Shown here in pieces: positions 30,301 through 40,384 of a DNA stretch of 64,000 nucleotides (positions are counted from its first letter, which is position 1; every line of letters starts with the position of its first letter). This DNA comes from Procambarus clarkii (taxonomy: Eukaryota > Arthropoda > Malacostraca > Decapoda > Cambaridae). Under the pieces are notes generated by a model that was not told where the DNA came from, searched no databases, and was given only the letters and a program-made list of their open reading frames with translations. The translations under genes were made by a program, and so were the position numbers. The DNA lies in the NCBI RefSeq assembly GCF_040958095.1, contig NC_091237.1:11397058-11461057 (forward strand), given 5' to 3'.

Positions 30301-33145
30301 CAAAACCTGCAGTAAGAGCTTCCCCCAATTATGTAAACTATCAAATTTTCCTTGAAATAGCATGAGTGTTTGCCCCACCTTCCCCACTTACTTGGGGGGG
30401 GGGGGGGAGGTAGCTCACCACCAGCCAGCATCTCAGCCCTCAATTCTAGGGCAGATGTAGGCATCTACCTGACAACCTGAGAGGAAGGGAGTAAACCAGG
30501 GAGCCACCAGGGCTCACCCATTAATTTGATTTTCATTACATTTAATGCTGGTTTTCTGGGTCAAGCCACTTGTGGCTTCCTGATGTTAACTACCCATTGA
30601 TAAGGAACACACATGGTAACCCACCAGACAGGATGAAGCATTGCAGGACTCAAAATGACAATGAGACGCTACCAAGACATGACCCATAGCAACACAACCT
30701 GCCAAGGTTCAGGAACATTGACAAGATACAGGGCTGCCAGGACCCTGTTCAACCCACAAAACCTTTGTTTGAGGATAACAGCCCAAGACATGGCTGCAAA
30801 CACTGCGAACAGAACTGCTTTTTTTCCCAGGGATATCCCTGCACGGGCCCTAAGCCTCTGGCTGGCTCACTAAGTGTTACTTGTTTCTGTTTTACTTAGG
30901 CAGCCCGAGAATTCGGCAGAAGAGCCACACGAAGTGACCAGCCCCGAAGCGCCAAGGACTGTACAGATCCGCCACGGGTGAGACAAAGAACCACAGGGAT
31001 GCAATCCGAACAGAGCTGGATCAGAAGTCTCGAGGAAGTAGAATCCGCCGCAATGCCAGCCACACAACAGCAAAGAGCTGTGAGCCCGATGGAAGAACGG
31101 AGCCCAATGACCCTGGCCGATCTGGTAAGCGCTGGTCATAAAGCCCCAGCCGAGAGATGAGGCATCCGTGAACCATTGAGCGTGGAACGGGAAAGGCATC
31201 ATGGCACCGAAACCCGAAAACCCTTAGAGGAAGCCAGTGACTTAGTAACAGACACCGGGGTGTGAACCCAGCGGCCACAAGGGGCGAAATGGGCTACCCT
31301 GAAGATACCAGAACAGCAACCAAAACCAAACCCTGCCCAGTGGGTAAACCAGAACAACAAATTCCAGTCTTCCACACAACAGCTCGAGCAACCTGGTTCC
31401 CCCCAGGACAGCTGGAGGCAGGATTGCAACCATACCAATGCCGCAGAAGGGAGAGAGAGACAGAACCAGTCTGCAAATCCCACATAAGTCCCAGGTCCGA
31501 ACCTGAGAAAGAACCAGCCAAGGAAGAAATTCCGCCACTTCACCAGGAACCCAAATCCGGCAAGCTGGGAAAAAACAGACCCCTAGCTAGCAGACACCCA
31601 CCAGCCAACAAAAAAGGCTGCCAGCCAGGTAGGCACCAAAACCTTGAACAGCCCCAAATCCAGGAAAAAGGAACCGAAAACTGGAACCAACACAGGCGAA
31701 ACTGGGTGTTACCGGAGATCCAGTTTCTGACCGTGGGTCTCACTGGCTCATTTGAGTACCACAAATACTGTAAGTTTACCATAAGTTTCCACCTGTGTCC
31801 CCTTGTTTGTGTTCCACCAGTGCTAAAGTGTTTGTCTTTGTCTACCCTGTCAATTCCCCGGAGAATTTTGTAGGTTGTCATCATGTCTCCCCGTACTCTT
31901 CTGTTTTCCAGGGAAGTGAGGTTCAGCTCCCTTAGCCTATCCTCATAGCTCATACCTTTCAGTTCCGGGACGAGTCCGGTGGCATACTTCTAAATCTTCT
32001 CTAGTTTTGTCTTGTACTCACCTAATTGTGTTTGCGGGGGTTGAGCTCTGGCTCTTTGATCTTTGTGTTTAACTAGGTAAGGACTCTAGGCTGGAGCTGC
32101 ATATTCCAGGATTGGACTGACATTTGTGTTATACAAGATGCTAAACGATTCCTTACACAAGTTTCTAAAGGCAGTTCTTATGTTAGCCAATCTAGCATAT
32201 GATGATATCCTTTTGATCCTTTTTATCACTGATGATATCCTTTTGATCTGGGCCTCTGGGGACAGGTTCGGTGTGATATCAACACCCATCTGTCAGACAG
32301 ATGACAGATCTTCATGTCTTGATTCTTCTCATAATTTTTGCATTATCAGCAAACATTAAGAGGAATGAGACTATACCCTCTGGAACATCGTTTACACATA
32401 TTAGAAACAGGATGGGTCCAAGTACAGAGCCCTGTGGGACTCCGCTGGTGACATCTTGCCACTCTGATGTGTCTCCCCTCACCGTTACTCGCTGTTTCCT
32501 GTTGCTTAGTTACTTCATTATCCACTGGAGCACCTACCTTTTACTCCTGTCTGTTGCTCCAGCTTTCATAACAGCCTTTTATGGGGTACTGGGTCTTTAT
32601 GGGGAACTGCATCAAAGCTTTCCTGACAGTCCAAGAAAATGTGTGTGTTTATATTTTATAATTTTTACCTGTGTGTTGGTTGCCAGGGGCCTTACGATTC
32701 TTATGATTTAAATGAAGTCTTCCATGCAAATAATTAGTTTCAACCCCCATATACTGTACAGTACTTCGTTTGACTGAATTCACACTATGTATTTCCTTTC
32801 AAACACTATTAGTGCTGACTCTTTTAGTTATTCTCTTCAGTGCTTCACACATTTTTAGAGTTGTTTTCAAATTACTGTAACACCAATCTCTAAACACTGA
32901 ACATTTTAAAACTTATTCAACTTGCAATTTACAGAGAGAAGAAAAGATAATCCTAAAATTATTACTTACCGGCTTTTCTAGGGCCTCAGCTGGCCAATTT
33001 TGTACGTGTGTAATGAGGTTTTCATTATAATAATTAGCGAGGCTAGGGGTGAGGGCAGGTACCAACGGCCGTAGCCCTGCTAGTGATCCTCCTGCTGTCT
33101 GTGTCAACGACTGCAAGGAGTTAATACTGCTGTTTGGGCTACCCA
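27243..33145 (-). CDS. WAC: WAC, WW-domain adaptor with coiled coil: last three coding exons
   Basis: Minus-strand exons are 33,145-32,970, 28,397-28,270 and 27,318-27,243, all with GT-AG introns and agreeing phases. They encode about 126 C-terminal residues, from [10 protein letters not shown] through [20 protein letters not shown] to AQNSFMSDT and a TAG stop. The segments [23 protein letters not shown] and RILFLR match the conserved C-terminal coiled coil of animal WAC. That protein acts in RNF20/40-dependent H2B ubiquitination, and in autophagy and mTORC1 control with the TTT and RUVBL proteins. The WW domain and the N-terminus are not in view and lie upstream, either missed between 33 and 64 kb or outside the window. 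The 4.6 kb intron between the first two exons is filled with transposons. The frame is undamaged, so a working gene is likely. Confidence 0.9.
28270..28397 (-). CDS. WAC: WAC penultimate exon, coiled coil
   Basis: Acceptor AAACTTTCAG, donor CAAAG|GTATTT. It has 42 codons plus two bases and encodes [14 protein letters not shown] and [20 protein letters not shown], the heptad-rich part of WAC. Confidence 0.93.
29238..29527 (-). repeat. tRNA-derived SINE inside the LINE, itself interrupted
   Basis: Minus-oriented SINE with B-box complement GGATCGAACCC at 29,463-29,473 and the GGCCTGGTCGAGGACTGGGCC block at its far end. A 76-bp insertion with duplicated target lies at 29,299-29,374. Confidence 0.9.
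29299..29374 (+). mobile_element. 76-bp element nested in SINE, 10-bp target duplication
   Basis: Runs from GAATCGACTTGAGAATGG to GTGTGGTCTGGTCAAC. The SINE word AGGCCTCCAC is present on both sides, at 29,289-29,298 and 29,375-29,384, marking a target-site duplication. Confidence 0.92.
30060..31720 (-). pseudogene. DIRS-like tyrosine-recombinase retrotransposon fragment
   Basis: The minus strand at 30,880-31,200 reads [15 protein letters not shown], then GHWAPFF and further hydrophobic text. This matches the DIRS/Ngaro-type RNase H motif TDAS..GWG followed by G.W. The flanking 31,200-31,720 keeps similar GC-rich composition, but its reading frames are broken. The recombinase itself was not identified. 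A G12 run interrupts the region at 30,397-30,408. Confidence 0.55.
31760..32700 (-). pseudogene. LINE family A remnant, RT to C-terminus, minus
   Basis: Minus-strand text in order: [20 protein letters not shown] (about 32,440), [13 protein letters not shown] (about 32,350), [18 protein letters not shown] (about 32,090), then [20 protein letters not shown] (about 31,900). Motif C is FADN, not FADD. Stops and shifts separate the blocks. It lies in the same WAC intron as the DIRS fragment. Confidence 0.85.
32970..33145 (-). CDS. WAC: WAC exon with the LTPSLANYY segment
   Basis: Acceptor CTTGCTTTCAG, donor AAGCCG|GTAAGT. It starts with two bases completing a split codon and ends in phase 0, giving 58 full codons. 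It encodes the start of the conserved C-terminal block, including [19 protein letters not shown]. Confidence 0.92.
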
Positions 33146-33388
33146 CTGAAAGCAAGAGAAAAATGTATTATTAAATGAAATTACTATCATAATGGATTTA
33201 TTACCTAGATTGTTATTTTTGTAACAGACTGTGTCCATGTCAACCTATGCCACTGCAACTCATCCTGTATCACCGCCGTAATACAATATCTCAGACAAAC
33301 AATTGTCAATACTGTACAGGAAATTACTTTCCCTTGGTGAAAACCAAATGCAAAGTGTTCTGAACCCTTAAAGGGTGCAAAATAAATA

Positions 33389-33512
<124 letters not shown>

Positions 33513-33559
33513 TTTATTTATTTTGCTGGGGTGAGTAACTATTACGGGACGGTGCACCA

Positions 33560-34290
33560 CAGCTATGAATGGTTGGGAGTACCACGTAAGATTTAAAAGT
33601 CCCGCAACTTCACTAGGTTTACATCAGCTTCCTCAGTGCTCGTCAACACACGCCATTTTTTTAATAAATTGTGGGCAACATTCCCTAGTGTGAGAACCTC
33701 AGTACTGAGTGAGCAACCAAGGCATCGCCTAAAAATGTCAAAATACGTATGTAACTGGTATCACTTAGCCATGATAGAATTACAGAAAAGCCTGACTGTG
33801 TTTACTAGTTGTGTTTTTGCGGGGGTTGAGCTTTGCTCTTTCGGCCCGCCTCTCAACTGTCAACTGTTTACTATTTTTTTTTTTCCCCCACACCACACAC
33901 ACACACACACACCCCAGGAAGCAGCCCGTGACAGCTGACTAACTCCCAGGTACCTATTTACTGCTAGGTAACAGGGGCACTTAGGGTGAAAGAAACTTTG
34001 CTCATTTGTTTCTGCCTCGTGCGGGAATCGAACCCGCGCCACAGAATTACGAGTCCTGCGCGCTATCCACCAGGCTACGAGGCCCCTCCCCTGTGATAAA
34101 GACTGTGTACAATGTTCAGATCTCAGTGAACATAATGCTGTTCAAGATGTTCACAATGCTAGCCACAGCACATAGCCATTGTTTCGTCCATCTAAGAATC
34201 TTCAAAACTTTTGTGTTTCTTTACAAAATAAACGTGTGGAAAATTATTCATTTACAGGATTTAGTGACCAGGATTCTGACGATAGCAGGA
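33560..34290 (+). repeat. Dispersed repeat family F, copy 1
   Basis: Shares ordered blocks with 48,545-49,660: AAGATTTAAAAGTCCCG, CTTCCTCAG, GAGTGAGCAACCAAGG, GCCTGACTGTG, AAAGACTGTGTACAATGTTC and TTTACAAAATAAAC. A SINE sits in this copy. It lacks the Tigger element present in copy 2 and so shows the empty site near 33,744. Confidence 0.8.
33800..34088 (-). repeat. tRNA-derived SINE in family F repeat
   Basis: B-box complement GGGAATCGAACCC at 34,023-34,035 and the body word CAGGTACCTATTTACTGC. The left part includes CA and T runs. Flanking CTGTG words on the two sides match one CTGTG in the unoccupied family F copy, indicating a short target duplication. Confidence 0.85.
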
Positions 34291-34309
34291 TAGTGGTGAG
34301 AATTAGTGA

Positions 34310-34855
34310 TGTGCATAGTATGGTAGGAGGAGTAATCTTGGTGAGAAGGGAGGGAGAGGTAGCGCCATCTGCTGACTGTGTGGCAACCTGTTATTGTCTG
34401 GACTCACCATATCAGCTTAGTGGTTCGCTACAGTGAACACAGATGTACAGTAGATACTTATGTATAACGTGTGTATAGAGTGTAATAACAGCAAAAAGAG
34501 TATGTTGGGAGGAGCCATTTTGGTGAGGGAGGGAGTGAGGCTGTCATCTGCTGGCTCCTGTGTCACTTATCATGCAGTTTTTGTGGCCACTATGTTGTTT
34601 GGACACCATACCAGGTTAGTTGTAGTTATGGTGAACAAAACATGTAAATACTTACATATAACATGTGTATTAGTGTAATAAAACCACAAACAATATTGTG
34701 GGAGGAATGTTGGCGAATAAGGTGTTGAAGAGGGAGGGAGGGCTGGCTGGGTGTGGCAGCCCACTCTTGTTGTTGGACTCACCATACCAACTTGGTAGTT
34801 TGCTATGAACAAAACATGCAGATACTTATATTTACATAATAAAGTGTGTGAACTG
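34310..34855. repeat. About 185-bp unit in three diverged tandem copies
   Basis: Each unit has GGAGGA near its start, then GAGGGAGGGAG, GGACTCACCATA or GGACACCATACC, GTGAACAAAACATG or equivalent, and a TGTGTATA or TAATAAA end. Units start at about 34,325, 34,510 and 34,700. Confidence 0.8.
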
Positions 34856-35099
34856 TATCACACTACACACTATTGAACATTATTATTAGAAAAAAATAAA
34901 AATAAATAATCAATTAATCAGACACATTGAAATAATTAAGTAACAATATCTTTGTGACAACTCCCGCCTGACAGCGCGGGTAGAGGAGACCAGTGCAGGG
35001 CGCTTAATGTGCCAGCGTCTCAATTTTGCCAGACTTCCTCGCCCTATTGCGGCCAAAATATGTCACCTACGATTTTTTTTATTATATTTCCCATGATCA

Positions 35100-35185
35100 G
35101 ATAACACATTTTAACAATCTTAGAAGAAAAAAAATGTAATTTTTTTTACTTGTAAAAAAAAATGTAATTTTTTTTACTTGTGCCT
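35100..35185. repeat. Tandem duplication of a 27-bp A-run/T-run block
   Basis: AAAAAAAATGTAATTTTTTT followed by ACTTG occurs twice in a row. It is a slippage-prone, partly palindromic block. Confidence 0.85.
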
Positions 35186-35473
35186 GGGCATGTTGCAGGC
35201 TATAATCAGAAGTGCTTCCCAGAGATTAAAAAAAAAAAAAAAAAGAAGAATATGGTAGGATGCTTTGAAAATTGAAAAATATGCACTCCAGATTACCTAC
35301 ATTATTGGATGTGGCAACACACAGGTTAGTGAAATAGAAATACACAAAGTAAATTTTTGTCAAAATTATTTTTCATAAGAATCTTTATGCCTTGCCTTCT
35401 AGCTTTAAGTAATGGCATTTATTAACATTCAGTTTGTGTTATACAAAGAAATCACACTAATGCGATATATATC

Positions 35474-35549
35474 AATGAGAAAATCAATTGGAGCTTTAAG
35501 GCGACTCACAGGTTCGAGTCACCTAAGAGTTCCAGTTGATTTTCTCATT
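35474..35549. other. 22-bp inverted repeat with 32-bp loop
   Basis: The arm AATGAGAAAATCAATTGGAG at 35,474 pairs with 35,528-35,549 with two mismatches. The loop holds CACAGGTTCGAGTCACC, which resembles a tRNA T-arm. No wider tRNA fold was found. Confidence 0.75.
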
Positions 35550-35559
35550 CAAGTTGTGT

Positions 35560-36410
35560 CATATTTGATTTTGACGTTGTGAAAAGAAGTGTCTTCAATG
35601 ACTTCTACTTTCAATGCATTCCACCTGCTGATGACCCGTACAGAACAAAGACAATTTCCTCATTTCTACAACTCGATTGCATTTTTAGCTTCCACTGACA
35701 TTCTCTTTTCTCTCAATTTAATAACTGTCTTGTTCACCTTGTTTACTCCATTCAGTATCTTGTATGAGGTGGAGGTTGTGGTTGTAGTTAAAGTTATACC
35801 ACTGGTTGTGCTTGGTGATTGTAGCAATTATATCTTTTTCCATAAAGGGATATAGGCCTTATGCCTAGTATTAGGAACAGGTTTATTTTCCACCTTGTTT
35901 TTCCAAGAATATCATATACCAGTAATTTTACAGTGCTACCCAATCATCATGATGTGCCTAGGATGTGAAAGTGAGTGTGCTAACCACTACAACCCAGGGT
36001 GCTCAAGGTTGGTAGTTATAGTGAGGTAGTTCACCTTGTCTGTAGCTATAATTATAGTGGATTTTGTAGTGGTTGCTGTTGTAATGACTGCTAACCTATC
36101 AGTGACTATTAAGAGAGCAAGATTTAGCTCTATCTCCCACCTCCTAGCCATTTATACCTGGCACATACTACTTACCTCTCAACAGTGACATTTTTGTCAT
36201 ATTTCTTTTTAAAGTTGTGGATGGAACTGCCTCCAATGTATTCCATTTGTCGACTGCCCATACAGAGAACAAGAACTTCCTATCTTTCTGACTTAATTTA
36301 AAGTCTAGCTTCTACCAATGTCCCCTCATCCTACCTCTTTTTAATTAAATAGGCTTCCTTTATCCACTTTATCTATTGCCCCTCAAGATCTTTACATAGT
36401 TGTTACATCT
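35560..36410 (-). pseudogene. Two worn LINE family A 3' segments, minus
   Basis: The blocks at 35,590-35,790 and 36,190-36,410 share the order of words seen at 61,240-61,420 (for example CATTCCA then a CTTCCA-rich part). They correspond to the region just after the RT C-terminus. Highly decayed. Confidence 0.5.
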
Positions 36411-36429
36411 CTGCTGTAGGGGGGGGGGG

Positions 36430-36600
36430 ATGGGGGGGATAGATTTGTGAATAAAGTAATAAAATATGCAGAAAAAGCATGACTAATGATACTTGGAGAC
36501 TTTAATATGAAAAATAATAGACTGAGAGGCCTATGACACAAGGACAGAAAAGCTTTGTAATAAACCTCTTCCTGACAGCATTCATGTATCAGTATTTATC
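36430..36600 (+). pseudogene. LINE endonuclease fragment (GDFN motif)
   Basis: Plus-strand text LMILGDFNMKNNRL parallels LVLGDFNLKTINWE at 51,685-51,730. GDFN is a conserved motif of the apurinic-type endonuclease of LINEs. Confidence 0.7.
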
Positions 36601-37089
36601 TTATTGCAAACCTCGGAACTTTCTCAAGTTTCTGTTTATGCTTCATAAGGTAAAAGTTTCATGTTCGAGTTGCATACTAAAGTAATGGTCTCACATAGGA
36701 AGAGACTTGAAAGCCTCAGTGTTTAGATTCTTAAATGTGGGAGGGGGTGTACATTGGTTTGAAGAAATTATAAGGTAATGTTGAAACCAACTTGAAATTA
36801 GCAAATATTGAGAGCAAAAACTACTCCCTCTTTTGGTCATCTGTAGGCCTAGTTACCAACTCTTAGTAAGTACAGTACATAATTAGCAAGTAACCAAAGT
36901 TAAGTTAAATGTCTTGGTCAAATTTACCAGATAGATGTCAAACACCTGCCAATGCCAAGGTGGAGGTCAAGTCTAACCCCCAATAACCCACCACCACCCT
37001 AACCCAACATTGCCTTGCCTTCATATAAAAATTCTCTCTACAATACATATACAAAGTCAGCATGTCCTCTCATAACTGAACTCCCTAAA

Positions 37090-38030
37090 AACCCACTGGT
37101 CAATATGTATCAGTGTAACTTCATTTAACTTTGCCAACATAGAGGGACTAAAAATGAAGGCAAAATACACAATACTGATCATTAATGGCCTCACAAGCCA
37201 AATGCAGTATTTGGAGCTTCCGCAGAAACCCATGCAGAAATTCGTCTGGATACCCAATATAATCTATAGATGTGATAAAGTAAATAGGTCCACTATCTAC
37301 AATCAGACACTCACACAATATTTACAATAGACAATAGACTTGATAATGGTCCAGGACAGACCGAAACGTTGTCGTCTCTTAATCCTCTGGTGTGTGATTT
37401 GGTCGTCATATCTTCAGCTATGTTATTGTGACTCATTGTCTGCATAACAGAGCCAACAAGGGCTGAAAATATTCTAGATCTGATCTTCACAAACAATGAA
37501 GAAATAATCAAGAGCATTGCAATCTCAGATACCATATACTCAGATCACAAGCCCATGAAGTACAAACTACGTACCATCAATACCAGTAATATATCTATAA
37601 AAAAAAAAATGATCAAGCAAGTTCTCTTAGAAAGAGAATGCAGACTGCACTACAGAAGGAAAAAATAATGGAAATGTTTAACAGCATTTTGATAGCCTAA
37701 GCAACCTCCGACAGAATTGGATCTATGCTTACAAGTGAAGGGTTACACAGAGGATGACAAAGAAATTAGTGAAATCCTAAAAAAGCAGTATGAGGACATG
37801 TTTAGCACCCCCAATAAACAGCTTCTTTATGGATGATATCCAAACCCCTAAAAATATAACTGATAACACAAACTCTGCAAATTTTTAAAGAGAAATCAAC
37901 AGCATGCCCATGCACAGCCCCAGGACAGAGTGCATGGAGTCCTGGAATTCAAGATTTGTAAAGAAATGCAAAGTGCCAGTTGCACAAGCACTGAGAGAAA
38001 GTTTGGACACTGGTGAGATACCAGAAGAGC
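37090..38030 (+). pseudogene. LINE family C, endonuclease to RT start, internally deleted
   Basis: Text at 37,140-37,260 suggests an early endonuclease piece. After an inserted 76-bp-type element come AENILDLIFTNNEEI and SDTIYSDHKPMKY, the end of the endonuclease with its SDH motif (about 37,440-37,560). A linker and an RT start follow, VAQALRESLDTGEIPEEL (about 37,985), with most of the connecting region shortened. It stops at the TTAA where a piggyBac-type element has inserted (38,031). Confidence 0.8.
37325..37450 (+). mobile_element. 76-bp-type element inside LINE endonuclease
   Basis: Contains GACTTGATAATGGTCCAGGA, then GACCGAAACGTTGTCGTC, and a 3' extension with TATGTTATTGTGACTCAT that is also present in the 19,024-19,184 element. 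It interrupts the LINE family C coding text. Confidence 0.8.
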
Positions 38031-38970
38031 TTAACCACTTAACTGCGCCAACCGAGTATTCTCGGTCGGCGGGAAACTGCGCCAACCGAGAAAACTCTTA
38101 TTTTATCCGTACCCATTCTAAATCTGAGAGAGATTGGTTGTGTACGAAATGGACTCTTAGGACCTCCAGTGAGAGGCAGCCATCTTGGAAAAAATTCCCA
38201 GAATGCCCTAGGGCTGCTGACTGGGTTAGTACGGAGTGAGCAACCATGGGTGGCGCATGCGCCTCTGGCTCCCAAACACCTGTCTAACACGGTGTTGAAA
38301 GATCGCACTCTGTCGGTGAAATTCAAACCTTATTGTTTGAAGAACATAAGGGTCATAATATTGGTGAAGCTAGGCGCAATAAGGACCTAACACAAAGGTC
38401 AGATGCAAGTGATACAGCACCTATGAGGATGATACAGCGAGTGTATCCAGTTATAGCTCTGAGCACCACCCTTGCCCACCTATGCTATCTCCTATTTATA
38501 TAGATGATACATAGATGAATCGTTTTCTGCATTCAGTGATGATGCATCTGATACAAGTAGCATAGATGAAGTGTTAGTGGCTTCCATGGTGGTGTTTTCC
38601 ATAGATATTTTCAAGAATAGCTGAATCTCTTCCAGACTGACGGACACTCGTTGAGGCTAGCTGAATCTCTTCCTAACTGACGAACACTCTTTGAGGCTAG
38701 CTGAATCTCTTCCTGTGTGGTACCTTACAAAGCAAACTTTTCAAGACTACCTTACAAATTTATCTTTTCCTATAATCTTTTCAATACTACCTAATGATTT
38801 ACAAGCTTGGCTACATACAACCTACAAGTACTAAAGCCAAGGGTGTATGTGAGTACATTATTTGTAAGCACACAGAACGAAGAAACAGGAAGCGAAAATC
38901 TATCTGTACCTGGTGCAACGAGAGCGAAGTCGCGCTGTGCACCATGAACTACAATACTTCGTTGATTAAA
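38031..38970 (+). mobile_element. piggyBac-type deletion derivative, copy 1
   Basis: Begins at TTAA with CCACTTAACTGCGCC and an imperfect inner hairpin (CCAACCGAGTATTCTCGGTC). The frame at about 38,515-38,570 gives IDESFSAFSDDASDTSSIDE, an acidic N-terminal piece like those of piggyBac transposases. At 38,815-38,945 a C-terminal cysteine-rich stretch reads CKHTERRNRKRKSICTWC. The catalytic DDD region between them is absent. A 48-bp block is tandemly repeated at 38,622-38,716. The 3' end is cut off by another transposon end at 38,971. Confidence 0.8.
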
Positions 38971-39282
38971 GTGGGTCATTCCATGTGAATTCACCAAAGG
39001 CCTCCCACTCGACCCTTTCTAAATCTAATGAAATTTTGTAATAAAGTAGCCCTAGACCCCAAATGAAATTGTGCAAAATATTAGAGCTCAATCTGCTTTG
39101 GTTCTTAAATAATAGGTCCATGTTCAATGGGCTCTCATCCCGTTACTGCGTACATATCGTAAAAAGGGCCAACTTTGACCCTTTATCAAATCACGTCTAG
39201 TGCCCAGAGAGGTGCGAAATATGGCATACCAGGACAACTTTTGGTGTGAAATACAGCAGTGTAATAAAAAAAAGTAGGACCA
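38971..39282 (+). mobile_element. Solo end of long-arm transposon N1
   Basis: Matches 56,278-56,545 closely, starting TGGGTCATTCCATGTGAATT and running to GTGTAAT before an A-rich run. It keeps about 41 bp after CAAATCACGTCT that the other copy lacks. It abuts a minus-strand LINE tail at 39,285. Confidence 0.8.
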
Positions 39283-39284
39283 TC

Positions 39285-40380
39285 AACCAGGCCTCCTGGT
39301 TGATGGTCTGGTCAACCAGGCTGTTGGATGCGGCTGCTTGCAGCCTGACGTATGAATCACAGCCTGGTTGATCAAGTATCCTTTGTAAGTGTTTATCACA
39401 TTCTCTCTTGAACACTGTGAGGGGTTGGCCAGTTATGCCCCTTATGTGCAGTGGAAGTGTGTTGAACAGTTTCGGGTATCTGACATTGAAAGAGTTCTCT
39501 CTCCGAGTACCTATTGCACCTCTGCTATTCAATGGGGTTATTCTGCACATCCTGCCATGCCTCCTGGTCTCATATGATGTTATTTCTGTGTGCAGATTTT
39601 AACCCAACCCCCTCTAATATTTTCCTTGTGTAAATTATGTATTTCTCCCACCTGTGCTCTAGAGAACACAGATTTAGGCATGTTTGTTGGTCCCAATAAT
39701 TTAGATGGTTTATTGAGTGGATTTTTAGAAGTTAAGGATCCAGTGCACTAGTGTCTTAACAATTATCATTAGTACAGCATCTCGTTTGAAGGTTTTCCTA
39801 TCCAACCTGTCATTTTTCTTGAAGTTGTGACGGCTACCTTATAAGGATGTCAAAGTTAAAGTCTTTAACATGATTACACATAAAATCTTTACATTGCCTT
39901 TATGTTCATTAGACTGCATTTTGTACGTGGTTTCCATTTATATATTTTAAATTTTTTCCAAAGCACAGGAGCTGGAACTTATCTTCATTAAATACCATAC
40001 TGTATTATTTTCTACGGCCCACTGAAAGACCTGATTTACATCAGTTTGGAGGTTTGCTGTTTATGGTTGATGGTTCAAATTTTACTTTTGTTGACTATTA
40101 TACAATGGGTTACATACTTTGCTTTAGTTATTATTAAAATTAAATTTGCTGAATTCTCCTCCTCTAGAATTTGGGATTGGCTGCACAGGTATATTGACCA
40201 TGCTTGTCTGAATCTTCCATTGTTATCTAAGTAACAGATATTTGTAATCATTATGTTCCTGATCAATTCGTTGATATTTGTGAAAATAAGGTCTAGTGTG
40301 TTGTCTTTTCTAGTTGGATCTACAATTTGGATACTAAAATTACTGTAATGTACAAAACAGTATTTAAATTTTTATAAAGT
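39285..40380 (-). pseudogene. LINE family B C-terminus and 3' region, minus
   Basis: The minus strand encodes NVRYPKLFNTLPLHIRGITG, then PLTVFKREC, AAASNSLVDQ and NQEAW. Further along, 39,560-40,380 is upstream RT-proximal sequence with decayed frames that parallels 29,000-29,900. Confidence 0.75.
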
Positions 40381-40384
40381 TTTA

